Shown in pieces: positions 1 through 11,600 of a stretch of DNA of 64,000 bases. The stretch is from Paramecium sonneborni (taxonomy: Eukaryota; Ciliophora; Oligohymenophorea; Peniculida; Parameciidae), in assembly GCA_905182985.1 (NCBI GenBank), contig CAJJDN010000030.1, positions 330,432 to 394,431 of the forward strand, read 5' to 3'. The notes under the pieces were generated by a model. The model saw nothing but the letters and a program-made list of their open reading frames with translations. It ran no database searches and was not told the origin of the DNA. Positions within the stretch are counted from its first letter, which is position 1; every line of letters begins with the position of its first letter. A program made the translations under genes and the position numbers.

Positions 1-1751
1 TCAAAATTTCTTAATTTTTTTATTCAACAAATTTATCCATTTCATTTCCTAATGAAATATTTCTATTCTATTTAATTTAGTCTTAATGTTCATAAATTAA
101 TCCTGATACATTAGTATTTTAATTAGTTTTTCCTTAAGCTTCTGCAAATACTGTTGGAAATTCAACTTAAGTAACTACTCTATCATTAAATTTCCACCAA
201 TTTATTCCATCAAATATAAAACAATAGTAATGACCACTTTAAGCTGTACCAGAATGAATCAAAACAGCTGTCAATTGGTATATACTCTTCTTTGCTTCAA
301 TAACTCTTTTTTTCAACTGTTCTATTTTTATATACTCCATTTACAATTATTATCTTTTATCTTTAAAGGCTTCTTAATACAAAGATAATTATTTAGCCAT
401 TTCCATATGATTTTAAAGATTTGGATTTGCATCAATAATAAATTATTCGTTTGGCTGTTTTTAAAATAGTTTAATAAAATTTTGAAATTGTTATTCCAAT
501 TATTAATCTCCGCATTATTCTAATTTATATAAAATTTCTTATTCTTTCTTTAAAAGCTCTTACATTTCTTTAGATTAAATTATTGATTCCTCTTATATGA
601 ATTAACTAACATCAATTGTCTAAATTAAAAAATATTTTTACTGAAGGAAAGTTAAAAACTGAATTATTTTTAACAAGTTGATTTAAATTAGAATCATAAA
701 ATACTCTATTAAGATAAAATTATAAGATTTTTGGTGCAGATTTAATGTTTTAATGAATGAAGGCTTTTGTATAAACCTTTTCAGTAATTTCATAATCATC
801 TAAAATTAATATTCTTGAAGAACTGAATGCTTTTAATAAATTTTCTTAATTAGATTCTATTGTTATAGAACTATATTAAGTTGGTGTGGTTTTAATAACT
901 TTATTATTAACAATTATATTCTCTTCTGATTGGCCATAAAATATAGATTTAAATTCTTAGATTATTTACTCATTATTAATATCTAATAAAGAATTTTCTA
1001 TAGCATCTAATAGCATTAATTATAATTCACTATAATCATTCTATTCACCTTAAATAGTTAAAATATCTATATAGTTTGCAATTTTACTTGGTTTATATTC
1101 CTAAAGAGATGTAATTAATTCACAAGGATTTAAGTAGTTTCTATTACCTTATTACATTAATGCAAATAACTCTTTTAATTTTTATATCACTTTTTATCCA
1201 TTTGTCTTTTAATTAGGTAACTAAACCTTAAAAATAAGTTTTCTTAGTGAAGTTATATTAAACATATATTAAAGCATAATATTAATATAGCAAGCTCAAA
1301 ATATTATTATTATTTACTATTTCCTAAATTGATCAAACCTGTTGGTTTCCAATTTGGAGAATTGATTTAATTTGGTCTATATTGGTCTTACAAAGTTTGT
1401 AGATCAAAATTTCTAAATATCAGTCAAATAATAAATACTAAAGATCTTCTCTTGTTTGAATAAATATAGAATTTCGCAATTGATTTTGATCACTTAAAGT
1501 TTTCATATTAAGTTACGATTATAATAAGTTATTGCTTATACTATTTTTGGCATTACTAAATTAGATAGTTTGTACACTAATTAGATTAGAACATCATGGA
1601 AAAGATACTAATCTTGATTGCACTTTTGCCAAGCTTGTAAAATCTATGATTAAGTAAATCCATAAGTTTGATATTATTTTAAAATCTGGTTTAATTAATG
1701 TTGAGTGATTCGAAAACTTTTTAATAGATTTGCCTAAGAATAATTTTACAT
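1..1751 (-). CDS. Ubiquitin-specific protease, USP25/28-like (3' end beyond window)
   Basis: Cysteine protease that removes ubiquitin from proteins. With TAA/TAG as Gln the minus strand gives a Cys box GLINLGNTCYINIMLQ (about 1270-1340), a middle segment typical of USP domains (LNRVFYDSNLNQLVKNNS, ending in FNFP, near 600-720) and the His box HSGTAQSGHYYCF followed by WWKFND (about 180-265). The N-terminus (MQNYSQANLLKSFRITQHQL) resembles the UBA-like start of USP25/28, which is why that family is preferred. Three introns are implied because they restore conserved sequence: 1295-1317 (23 nt, inside the Cys box between N and TCY), 1413-1438 (26 nt) and 1577-1608 (32 nt). The reading frame is still open at base 1, so the C-terminus is missing. 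The start at 1751 is the first in-frame ATG. The catalytic Cys and His are present, so the enzyme is probably active. Confidence 0.85.
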
Positions 1752-1861
1752 TATTGAATTATTAAATTTTATAATTAAAAATTTGATTAAAATAGAATAA
1801 AAATTATATTTTCTTTTCAGGTTGAAAAAACATTATAATAAATAATTGTGTTTTATAATTC

Positions 1862-3918
1862 TCATTATTTTTCCTATTTTTCTTTTTCTAAGCTTTCTTA
1901 GATTTCATGAAAATTAATTTATTGAAAAAATTCTTCATTTTTAAATTTATTTAGAAGTGTTATATTTTTAAAACTAACTTCAAAAATAATTACTATATTA
2001 TCTTTAGAGTAGAATTGATTAAGTAAATCTTCATATAATTATTCGAATTTTTACTCCTAGCAATATTAATCAATAATTTTAATGATTATAATTTTCAATG
2101 TATTATCACCTTTTTCATGTTTTTCAAAAATTGAATTAACATTAAGTATCATTTCTTAAAATGTTGAAGGAATTTAAATAATATGAATGTTTTTCTTCCG
2201 TTCTTATTTAGTTAAAAATAATTAATATTTTTCTGGGAATATTTCAAGTTTATTATTATTAATTTTACAAAATTTCTATTTATAGAAATAAAGATTACTT
2301 TAAAATATTTTATTATTTATTCTATAAGAGCATCATTATCATAATAATCTTTGCCATTAATAATAATGATTTATTTATTTATTTTTAAATAAGAAACTTC
2401 TTTATTACTACTTAATTATTCAAATTCTAATCCATTAAATTCTTATGAACCTTTAGGGGAGGATATTGCAAATTTTTCAGAAACTTGATGCTTTTTATGT
2501 TCAGTAATTGTTTATTTATTATCAATAATTCTATTGTTAAACACACGATATTCAAAGCAACAACATACATTTTTTTCCTATTACTCATTGATTAATAAAC
2601 TCATTGGTATATCAATTTTTAAAATTTCACTTCTATCATACGAGTTTATATATGGAATAAAATTATCTTAAATTATTTTATATCTTTTATCATATAATTC
2701 GCAATTGTCTTCATTAAGTTTACATTTTAGAGATTTATTATTATGATAAATTTATCCTAAGCATCCGTTTACACATTAATTTGGATCTGAAATTTCTGTA
2801 TTGCAATTATAATGTAGAAATTTTTGTTTAGAACATTTCAGATGTTATTTATGAGAAAGTGTATAACTAATTTTTGAAGGATCTTTCAAACAGTCTTCAT
2901 TATGTACATGAAAACAACAACATATTAATAGATCTGTTATTTTATTTTTAAAATTCTGATCAAATAATTTTTAAACATCTTATTTAGCAGAATTATATGA
3001 AACTTCAAGACTTTTGTTATCAAACAACTATTTGTAAAAACTCTTCCAAAATTAATTTCCGAATTTATCATCAGAATTAAAAAATTTTATTTATCCAACA
3101 AAAGTTACAGAAGCAAAGTTTTAAACATTTTCTATTAAATATGGGTTATTATCATTGTTTTAAGGAAAATGAATAATATCTTTGGCTATCATAGAACTTA
3201 TAGATATTAACTTTAATCGTCTGAGTTTTCTTTTATTAGCGTATAGTTATTAAATAAGGTCTTCTAAAGGTAGTTTATCTACAATACCACCATCTTATAG
3301 TTCGAAATAATACCCAGAAATAGGATCATAATCTCCATTAATTATTAAATGCATTATCTATGGATTAGAATTCATTGCTTCATCCAAATTATCTTTCGTA
3401 GCTAATAAAATCTTATATTATATATCTTTTTCTGATAACTTTATTTCCTGCTATATATTACTTATTTCCCTTTCATAATCTATAAACTATGCATTCGATA
3501 TATTATTATCATTATCTATTTAAACCAAGGGACTGCTATAAATTATAACAATATCAACTTTTCTCTTTTAAATTTCCTCAATTTTTTTAATTAAAATCTA
3601 TTCATTCTCTAAATTATAGATTTCACTTAAATATTTATTCATGACTTCAAATTCTGAAATTTAATTGTCTAATTCATTTCTTAATTCATTTTACTGATCA
3701 ATTAATTATTATTATATTCTCTAATAAACTTTAAAATCTCTCTCTATTTCTTTTAATTACCAATAATTAATTTCAAAAATTAACCTAATTTCCAATATTT
3801 CAGGTATACCAAAAAATTCTTTTGGAAACGCAAATAAATTATTGTAAAAATCAAATACTTGTTTTTCTTCTACAAACTTATTTTAAGATCTGTCAAAAAA
3901 TTCTATTATAATTCTCAT
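1862..3918 (-). CDS. CHAT-domain-like protein lacking the catalytic His/Cys
   Basis: A frame without TGA runs about 590 codons from near 3918 to 2149 and continues, after an inferred 23-nt intron (GTAATC...AATAG), to TGA at 1862. About residues 100-300 follow the layout of a CHAT (caspase-like) domain: a strand IMHLIINGDYD where CHAT has the HG motif, then FELQDGGIVDKLPLEDL, a strand LKLISISSMIAKDI where the catalytic Cys is expected, and a final FWKSFYKQLFDNKS helix. The His is replaced by Asn and the Cys by Met/Ser, so it looks enzymatically dead. N-terminal to it is a coiled coil; C-terminal is a Cys-rich stretch (ICCCF, CSKQ, CVNGCLGQ, CKLNEDNC) that may bind zinc. Neighbour of the USP gene with about 110 nt between. 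The start (3918) is uncertain; coding-like sequence extends a little upstream. The CHAT call rests on motif layout only. Confidence 0.5.
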
Positions 3919-4286
3919 TTCATATACCAAAATGAATGCTTTCCAAATCTGATGATTAAATTAAATTTTTTTTCTATAAAAATATGATGAATCTCTCCTT
4001 TGTTATTGTTAATATTTAATTTATTTTTTTTAAAGGTAATCTCATTTACTCATCCTAATTGAAATTAAAATTGTTTTAGACAACAAATTTTACTAGAAAA
4101 GGCTCTTTCATACGAGAATATAAATTATCTTTAAATATAAATAAATTAAATTTCTTGTCATACTAAACTAAGTTAATCAAATTATATAATTTTTAATGTT
4201 GTCATTATAAAATTATACTTTTTAGTTAAATATCAATAAAGTTAAGGTGAAGATTGTAATAAAATAATTATTATTATATTTTTATA
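3919..4286. other. Intergenic, divergent
   Basis: Spacer between the minus-strand CHAT-like gene and the next plus-strand gene. The first 100 bases on the minus strand stay open in more than one frame and may contain the true first exon of the CHAT-like gene; the rest is AT-rich and shows no gene. Confidence 0.4.
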
Positions 4287-4654
4287 ATGTTAATACCTCC
4301 AAAGACAAAAAGAAATTAAACTATTGATTAAGGAGAATACTTATTTTAACAAAGAAAAAATTTTGATCCTTATATTGAGATGATGAAGAAACAATAATAA
4401 CAGGAACTTAATTTATTTCGAAAAGCTTTTGCTAATATTGCTTCATCTAGAATACATGCATAACATCTAAGTGAAAAAAGAGAATAAATTGTAATAATTG
4501 TTAAAATTTAGCTTATAAGGTGTTGACTGTACATAAAAAAAAACGAGTTTAACCAAAATCAGAATTCAAGTTACCCACTTTAGGTTAAGGAGAAAAAACA
4601 GAAAGAATAAAAATTAAATTTCCTCCTTAAAGAATTAAGAAAGTCTTTGTATGA
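4287..4654 (+). CDS. Small unknown basic protein
   Basis: Begins MLIPPKTKRNQTIDQGEYLF and ends RIKKVFV before TGA at 4652-4654, about 105 residues. Two short introns are needed: a 21-nt one (GTAATA...TTTAG) and a 26-nt one (GTTGAC...ACGAG), the latter with a GAG acceptor; it restores the frame into KLPTLGQGEKTERIKIKF. The protein is rich in Lys, Gln and Arg with no recognisable domain, signal peptide or membrane segment. A run of Gln near residue 35 comes from TAA codons. Real coding is supported by frame recovery across both introns, but function is unknown. Confidence 0.5.
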
Positions 4655-5129
4655 AATTGTGATTCTATTTATTTTAAAAAGGATTCTTATATCATTAAAA
4701 AATTTAATTTTTTTTTAAGTTTTTAAGCTTTAATAAAGAAAATATTTTTAATTTATTATAGAAACTCTTCTAAATATTGCCAGATTTATATTTAATGTTA
4801 AATTTTACAAGAACTTGATGATTACATTTGAAAATCTTAACATTTGATATAAAAAATATGATTATTTTTATTAAAACATTGGTTTATACAAAATAGTTAT
4901 ATTTCAGATTTGATATTCTAAACTTAATAATAGCAGTTAAACTTAATAACCTTTTTAGATTATCTATAGATTCAAAAATTTACTTGATTTTCTTATATGT
5001 TTTAAATTCTTAAATAATAAATTTCCTTTTTGTAATGACGCAAAAGAAAGACATTCACGTTTTAATATAAAATTATACATAACTAATAGCGGATGATTTA
5101 AGTTTATCTATAATAATAAATATTGTAAA
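4655..5129. other. AT-rich intergenic stretch
   Basis: No open frame with protein-like composition, no tRNA-like A/B boxes and no repeat were seen. It presumably holds the 3' end of the preceding gene and the promoter of the CBM20 gene. Confidence 0.5.
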
Positions 5130-5780
5130 ATGAGTGCTTAAGTGTTATTTCGGGTGAAATGTTCTACAGAATTTAGTTAAATGGTCAGCATCGTTGGAAA
5201 CAATCAATAATTAGGGAATTGGAATCCTTAATAAGGATTTAAATTAATAACTAATAATGAAATGTATCCCATTTGGTTTAGTGATTTTGCTTTAGAAGTT
5301 GAACTTAGTATCTATATTTGTTTATCTAGATTAACTTGTTGAATTCAAACTAATTATTACAGATGGATAAAATTCTTTTTGGGAATGTGGCGAAAATAGA
5401 CGTCTTTAGATATAAGGATAGAAATTAGTAGTTGTTTTGACTTACAACATCCCATCCCTCTATATTTATAATATTAAAAGAATTTTTTCAGACACTGATC
5501 TCTCTACAATTACGATAGGTAATTTAAATTAAATAATAATTAGGAAGAACAAGAAAGGTCTCTATATAACTAAAAGACAAGTTGTATGATTCAGATGATG
5601 ACTCAGTAATTTATTTTTTCATTCTTTTAGGATTCAGAATAAGAAAGCGATGTTAATTCCTTATTTTAAGATGAAATCGTTTCATGTAATTCAAATGAAA
5701 ACATTACAAATTCTCCAAATTCTTCTCATTTCGAGCCAATCTTTTAGTTCGCCTCTGAATTGGGAACTGGTGAAAATTGA
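5130..5780 (+). CDS. Starch-binding (CBM20) domain protein
   Basis: The N-terminal 90 residues read as a CBM20 module: VLFRVKCSTEFSQMVSIVGN, then QQLGNWNPQQGFKLIT, EMYPIWFSD, and after intron 1 LVEFKLIITDG with WECGENRRL, matching the family order of G-x-LG-W, W, and the F-E-W-E-x-G-x-N-R block. CBM20 binds alpha-glucan, and Paramecium-type cells store glycogen-like glucan. Introns: 5308-5329 (22 nt), 5519-5543 (25 nt), 5606-5630 (25 nt). The C-terminal half is acidic and Ser/Asn-rich (DSDDDSDSEQESD) and carries no catalytic domain, so it is probably a glycogen-binding adaptor or targeting subunit, not an amylase or a laforin-type phosphatase. About 190 residues. Confidence 0.8.
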
Positions 5781-6662
5781 TTATCAAATCTCTTCATTAA
5801 CTTAAATTTATATAGATATATCATTTTTTAAATAGTATCTAATTTTTATTTGAGTAATTTCAGAACTTTTCTAAAATTATTATCAAAATGTATTCCTCCT
5901 AACCATTTATCAAAATTATTAGTATATTTTTAATGAGTAAAAGTGCATTATATACTTTTATAATTAATATATAAGAATAATTCTTATAAATAGAAATCTT
6001 AATTTAAAATATACCCAATTAAATGAATTATGATTAACTATATTTATTAATTAAATTAATTTAGAAAATTTTCATACATTAATAATTAATGAAAATTATT
6101 ATCAAATAAAGTCATAATTTCTTTATCTTATTTCAATAATTTTTTACAAATTTATGAGATATTTAGAATTCATGTTTATTATAAAAACATAGAAAAAAAT
6201 CTCTATGATAATTAATATGTTATGTAAATAAATATTTTATATTTTATTGACAAAGATATTTCGATAAAATAAGTTTTTATTTTAAGAGCTCCCCTATGAG
6301 ATTAGTTTGATGAAAAGCACATTCTGATTGTTTTGCTGTAAATTTAACAAAATACAAAAAAAAAAGAAATAACATAATTGGTATCTTTAAACTCAGTTAA
6401 TTGAATGTGAAATAATTTTAATAAGTTAAGATTCATAAATCATCATCAAATAAAGTAAATAATTTTCACACAATCTTAATAGACTACAATATTTTATAAA
6501 TATGTAGTAAATAAATTCACTCAAAATATTTTTGATGAATATATCCTTATGTATATTTTTTTAGCTTAAGTAGACATTTAATGATTTATTAGTTCTTCAT
6601 TAAAAGTGAAGAAGAGATTCTTATAGATTTTAATTCTATATAAACTATTTGTTATTGTTTAA
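5781..6662. other. AT-rich intergenic; second half is repeat copy 1
   Basis: No gene seen on either strand. From 6077 onward the sequence is the first copy of the 1.4-kb duplication. The segment around 6286-6345 is locally less AT-rich (AAGAGCTCCCCTATGAGATT) but I could not fold it into a known RNA. Confidence 0.4.
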
Positions 6663-7222
6663 ATGGAAAATAAAGTTATTTAGTTCAATGAGTTAGCCAA
6701 AATTTACAAATCATCTCTTCTTGATTAAAATAATGATTCTCAAAATATCACAATAGGATTAATTAATAAAAATATTAAAATATAAAATATGTCTTTAGAA
6801 AGCTAAGTATTGCTTGCATTATGGAAATTGTATCAATAAAATTAAATCTCAATGGAACAAAAAGGATGTATTAAAGGTATATATATACTTTATAAAAGAT
6901 TTATTAATAAGAAAAGATTATAATTTCTACTCTGCAATTAATGATTGCTAAAAATTAGATTAATTAGAAGAAAAGCTGCTTGATATTTTGAATTGTAAAG
7001 ATCTTTAAATTTTGTTCTGATTAGGGTTCCCCTAGAGATCTAGATCCTGAAGAAACTATTTGTCCAATTATTCGATATAGTAATTCATCCAATACACCAA
7101 CAACTATTAAATCATATTAAAACAAACCTTAAAAGAGATTTAGATTTATGAGCTCTAGTAATGAAAGTGAGATGGCCTAAAATAATTAAAGGACCCGATC
7201 AAACTCATTCCATCATTAATGA
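6663..7222 (+). CDS. Unknown Ser/Asn-rich protein (copy 1)
   Basis: Starts MENKVIQFNELAKIYKSSLL; an intron near 6876-6900 (GTATATATATAC...AAAAG) joins GCIK to DLLIRKDYNFYSAINDCQ and KLDQLEEKLLDILN. A second intron ending TTAG at about 7024 is likely, but the canonical join leaves the frame one base off from the following Ser/Thr/Asn-rich tail (SNSSNTPTTIKSY ... RTRSNSFHHQ, TGA at 7220). Either the acceptor lies elsewhere or the protein ends earlier. No family recognised. An identical second copy lies 1398 bp downstream and a truncated third copy begins at 10246, all probably one gene in reality. Confidence 0.35.
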
Positions 7223-7363
7223 AAATAGTTATTTAGTTTTAATTAATCTCAAACTTTACAAGAATCTTAATCATATAAAGTTTTAATTAATTTATCTTAT
7301 ATTCGTAAATGTTTAAAACCTATTATCATTATAAAAGTCAAAACACAACTAAAAATAAAATAA

Positions 7364-7378
7364 ACCCTATCATAGGGT
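7364..7378. repeat. Small perfect palindrome ACCCTAT-C-ATAGGGT
   Basis: Seven-base arms around one C, in the AT-rich sequence downstream of the small gene; it recurs at the same place in the other copies (around 8762 and 10729). Could form a hairpin near the transcript 3' end or be a factor-binding site. Not telomeric: Paramecium-type telomeres carry G4T2/G3T3. Confidence 0.4.
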
Positions 7379-8060
7379 ATCCATTTTTAGTTTAGCTTTA
7401 AATTCATAATATGATCATGAAATTATTTAAAATTTACCTCATTTATTTTATTTTAATGTAAATATTAATTTAANCATTAATAATTAATGAAAATTATTAT
7501 CAAATAAAGTCATAATTTCTTTATCTTATTTCAATAATTTTTTACAAATTTATGAGATATTTAGAATTCATGTTTATTATAAAAACATAGAAAAAAATCT
7601 CTATGATAATTAATATGTTATGTAAATAAATATTTTATATTTTATTGACAAAGATATTTCGATAAAATAAGTTTTTATTTTAAGAGCTCCCCTATGAGAT
7701 TAGTTTGATGAAAAGCACATTCTGATTGTTTTGCTGTAAATTTAACAAAATACAAAAAAAAAAGAAATAACATAATTGGTATCTTTAAACTCAGTTAATT
7801 GAATGTGAAATAATTTTAATAAGTTAAGATTCATAAATCATCATCAAATAAAGTAAATAATTTTCACACAATCTTAATAGACTACAATATTTTATAAATA
7901 TGTAGTAAATAAATTCACTCAAAATATTTTTGATGAATATATCCTTATGTATATTTTTTTAGCTTAAGTAGACATTTAATGATTTATTAGTTCTTCATTA
8001 AAAGTGAAGAAGAGATTCTTATAGATTTTAATTCTATATAAACTATTTGTTATTGTTTAA

Positions 8061-8620
8061 ATGGAAAATAAAGTTATTTAGTTCAATGAGTTAGCCAAAA
8101 TTTACAAATCATCTCTTCTTGATTAAAATAATGATTCTCAAAATATCACAATAGGATTAATTAATAAAAATATTAAAATATAAAATATGTCTTTAGAAAG
8201 CTAAGTATTGCTTGCATTATGGAAATTGTATCAATAAAATTAAATCTCAATGGAACAAAAAGGATGTATTAAAGGTATATATATACTTTATAAAAGATTT
8301 ATTAATAAGAAAAGATTATAATTTCTACTCTGCAATTAATGATTGCTAAAAATTAGATTAATTAGAAGAAAAGCTGCTTGATATTTTGAATTGTAAAGAT
8401 CTTTAAATTTTGTTCTGATTAGGGTTCCCCTAGAGATCTAGATCCTGAAGAAACTATTTGTCCAATTATTCGATATAGTAATTCATCCAATACACCAACA
8501 ACTATTAAATCATATTAAAACAAACCTTAAAAGAGATTTAGATTTATGAGCTCTAGTAATGAAAGTGAGATGGCCTAAAATAATTAAAGGACCCGATCAA
8601 ACTCATTCCATCATTAATGA
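8061..8620 (+). CDS. Unknown Ser/Asn-rich protein (copy 2, identical)
   Basis: Same sequence as 6663-7222 shifted by 1398 bp, with the same start MENKVIQFNEL and the same unresolved second intron. Unlike copy 1 it continues into unique sequence (TAACCAAAAGCAGC after 8871), so this is the copy whose downstream context is intact. Probably the same locus counted twice. Confidence 0.35.
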
Positions 8621-11600
8621 AAATAGTTATTTAGTTTTAATTAATCTCAAACTTTACAAGAATCTTAATCATATAAAGTTTTAATTAATTTATCTTATAT
8701 TCGTAAATGTTTAAAACCTATTATCATTATAAAAGTCAAAACACAACTAAAAATAAAATAAACCCTATCATAGGGTATCCATTTTTAGTTTAGCTTTAAA
8801 TTCATAATATGATCATGAAATTATTTAAAATTTACCTCATTTATTTTATTTTAATGTAAATATTAATTTAATAACCAAAAGCAGCATTTCAATAGTATAG
8901 ATATCTTAAAAAATTTTAAACAAAAGATTAAAACAAAAATTTTAAGAAAATTAAATTTATTCATTTGAATTATGTGAATAGAGTGTTAATTTTTCAAATA
9001 AAATTTCTTATTTTCAGACTATTAGAAGATTCTTTAAATTTTTATAAGTTATTATAATACTATATAAGAATTAACTTTAAAATAAAAGTAGTTATAGTGA
9101 AATTTAATCTTATCTAAACTAATCTAAGCTAAACAAATTTTTCTTTACATCTGAATATATTTGATTTCTAAATTTTTAAATTTATCATATAACAATTTAA
9201 AATAGTACGGAAAATAATTAATCATTCATATTTGATATGAAGAATTAGATTAAATTAATTTAAAATAAATAAAAATTAAACAACTTTTGATCAATATTTT
9301 TATTAAACAAAAATAATTAATTTAAAAATAGTTTTAGGTATGGAGAATGTTGTTGATTAACTAAATTTGGAACATTTTATCTTAAGAATATATTTTCAAA
9401 ATTACATAGATCATAAATAGATTGTTAATTATATATATACAAATTTGTAATCAATTCATCCAAATTAATTAAGATAAGTATTCTGCTACTAACTCTCTAT
9501 ATTTATGAAGGGCTTATTAATTACATTTAGTTTTCTTTAATGTCTAATAGATTTGACATCAATAATTTAGTTTAATCATTATTAAAAGTTATTCTCTAAC
9601 AACAACCTTAGTGAATGATTTTTCAAAACTCCATGGATCTATAATCTAGATGTAATGTTGTTGTTAATTAATAACTAGATTCAATAGAATGCAAGGGATC
9701 TTCATTTATGGAAAAATTAGTCGTTTTATTGAAATTTATTGTTATTATTATTTTCATAAGTTAATTAATTTAGATTGTTCATCTGAATCAGAATTTTAAT
9801 CAAGAATTTATTGTTATTAGATTGATAATGGTTATTATTATTGATTTATATTATTTAACAAGGCTTACTTCTTTGATTGCATTTGTAATAATCTGTTTTG
9901 TAAAATTTACTCATAATGAAAAATGACAATTTTTGTAATTTCTTACACTAATTCAAAAAGCATCATCATAGTTCTTAAGACTCTTATTGTACAAACTAGA
10001 CAATATCTTTGATGAGATTCAGTTGTATTGATTTAGTCGATGAGTGATAAAATATCAATAAAAGCTAATAATAGTTCATAAAAACTTAATGGAGATTTAA
10101 TGTTAATTATTTTCTTATAGATAGTTGGCATTAAAAATGGGATCAAACAAAGTCTTATATCCTAAAGATTAGTGATTACCTACTTTAGTGTTTGGTCCAA
10201 ATTCGTAGTTGTAGAGTAGATTTTTTTCAACTCGATAAGCAAATNATATATACTTTATAAAAGATTTATTAATAAGAAAAGATTATAATTTCTACTCTGC
10301 AATTAATGATTGCTAAAAATTAGATTAATTAGAAGAAAAGCTGCTTGATATTTTGAATTGTAAAGATCTTTAAATTTTGTTCTGATTAGGGTTCCCCTAG
10401 AGATCTAGATCCTGAAGAAACTATTTGTCCAATTATTCGATATAGTAATTCATCCAATACACCAACAACTATTAAATCATATTAAAACAAACCTTAAAAG
10501 AGATTTAGATTTATGAGCTCTAGTAATGAAAGTGAGATGGCCTAAAATAATTAAAGGACCCGATCAAACTCATTCCATCATTAATGAAAATAGTTATTTA
10601 GTTTTAATTAATCTCAAACTTTACAAGAATCTTAATCATATAAAGTTTTAATTAATTTATCTTATATTCGTAAATGTTTAAAACCTATTATCATTATAAA
10701 AGTCAAAACACAACTAAAAATAAAATAAACCCTATCATAGGGTATCCATTTTTAGTTTAGCTTTAAATTCATAATATGATCATGAAATTATTTAAAATTT
10801 ACCTCATTTATTTTATTTTAATGTAAATATTAATTTAATAACCAAAAGCAGCATTTCAATAGTATAGATATCTTAAAAAATTTTAAACAAAAGATTAAAA
10901 CAAAAATTTTAAGAAAATTAAATTTATTCATTTGAATTATGTGAATAGAGTGTTAATTTTTCAAATAAAATTTCTTATTTTCAGACTATTAGAAGATTCT
11001 TTAAATTTTTATAAGTTATTATAATACTATATAAGAATTAACTTTAAAATAAAAGTAGTTATAGTGAAATTTAATCTTATCTAAACTAATCTAAGCTAAA
11101 CAAATTTTTCTTTACATCTGAATATATTTGATTTCTAAATTTTTAAATTTATCATATAACAATTTAAAATAGTACGGAAAATAATTAATCATTCATATTT
11201 GATATGAAGAATTAGATTAAATTAATTTAAAATAAATAAAAATTAAACAACTTTTGATCAATATTTTTATTAAACAAAAATAATTAATTTAAAAATAGTT
11301 TTAGGTATGGAGAATGTTGTTGATTAACTAAATTTGGAACATTTTATCTTAAGAATATATTTTCAAAATTACATAGATCATAAATAGATTGTTAATTATA
11401 TATATACAAATTTGTAATCAATTCATCCAAATTAATTAAGATAAGTATTCTGCTACTAACTCTCTATATTTATGAAGGGCTTATTAATTACATTTAGTTT
11501 TCTTTAATGTCTAATAGATTTGACATCAATAATTTAGTTTAATCATTATTAAAAGTTATTCTCTAACAACAACCTTAGTGAATGATTTTTCAAAACTCCA

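Larger units (their letters stand above)
6077..8871. repeat. Direct duplication of 1397 bp around a single N (7474)
   Basis: 6077-7473 and 7475-8871 look identical wherever compared (constant offset 1398). The first copy stops exactly at the N, and the second begins inside the first and then runs on into new sequence. That is the pattern of two overlapping contigs placed end to end with a one-base gap. It is more likely an assembly artefact than a biological tandem duplication. Confidence 0.85.

Noticed and set aside
1691..2150. A single fused CHAT-USP gene
   Set aside because: The USP frame has its own ATG at 1751 with a USP25/28-like N-terminus, and the CHAT frame ends at TGA 1862, leaving a normal 110-nt spacer.
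6290..6345. Possible C/D-box RNA (TTTGATGAAAAG ... TTCTGATT)
   Set aside because: The C-like and D-like boxes are only about 10-20 bases apart and no terminal stem pairs, so a snoRNA is not supported.
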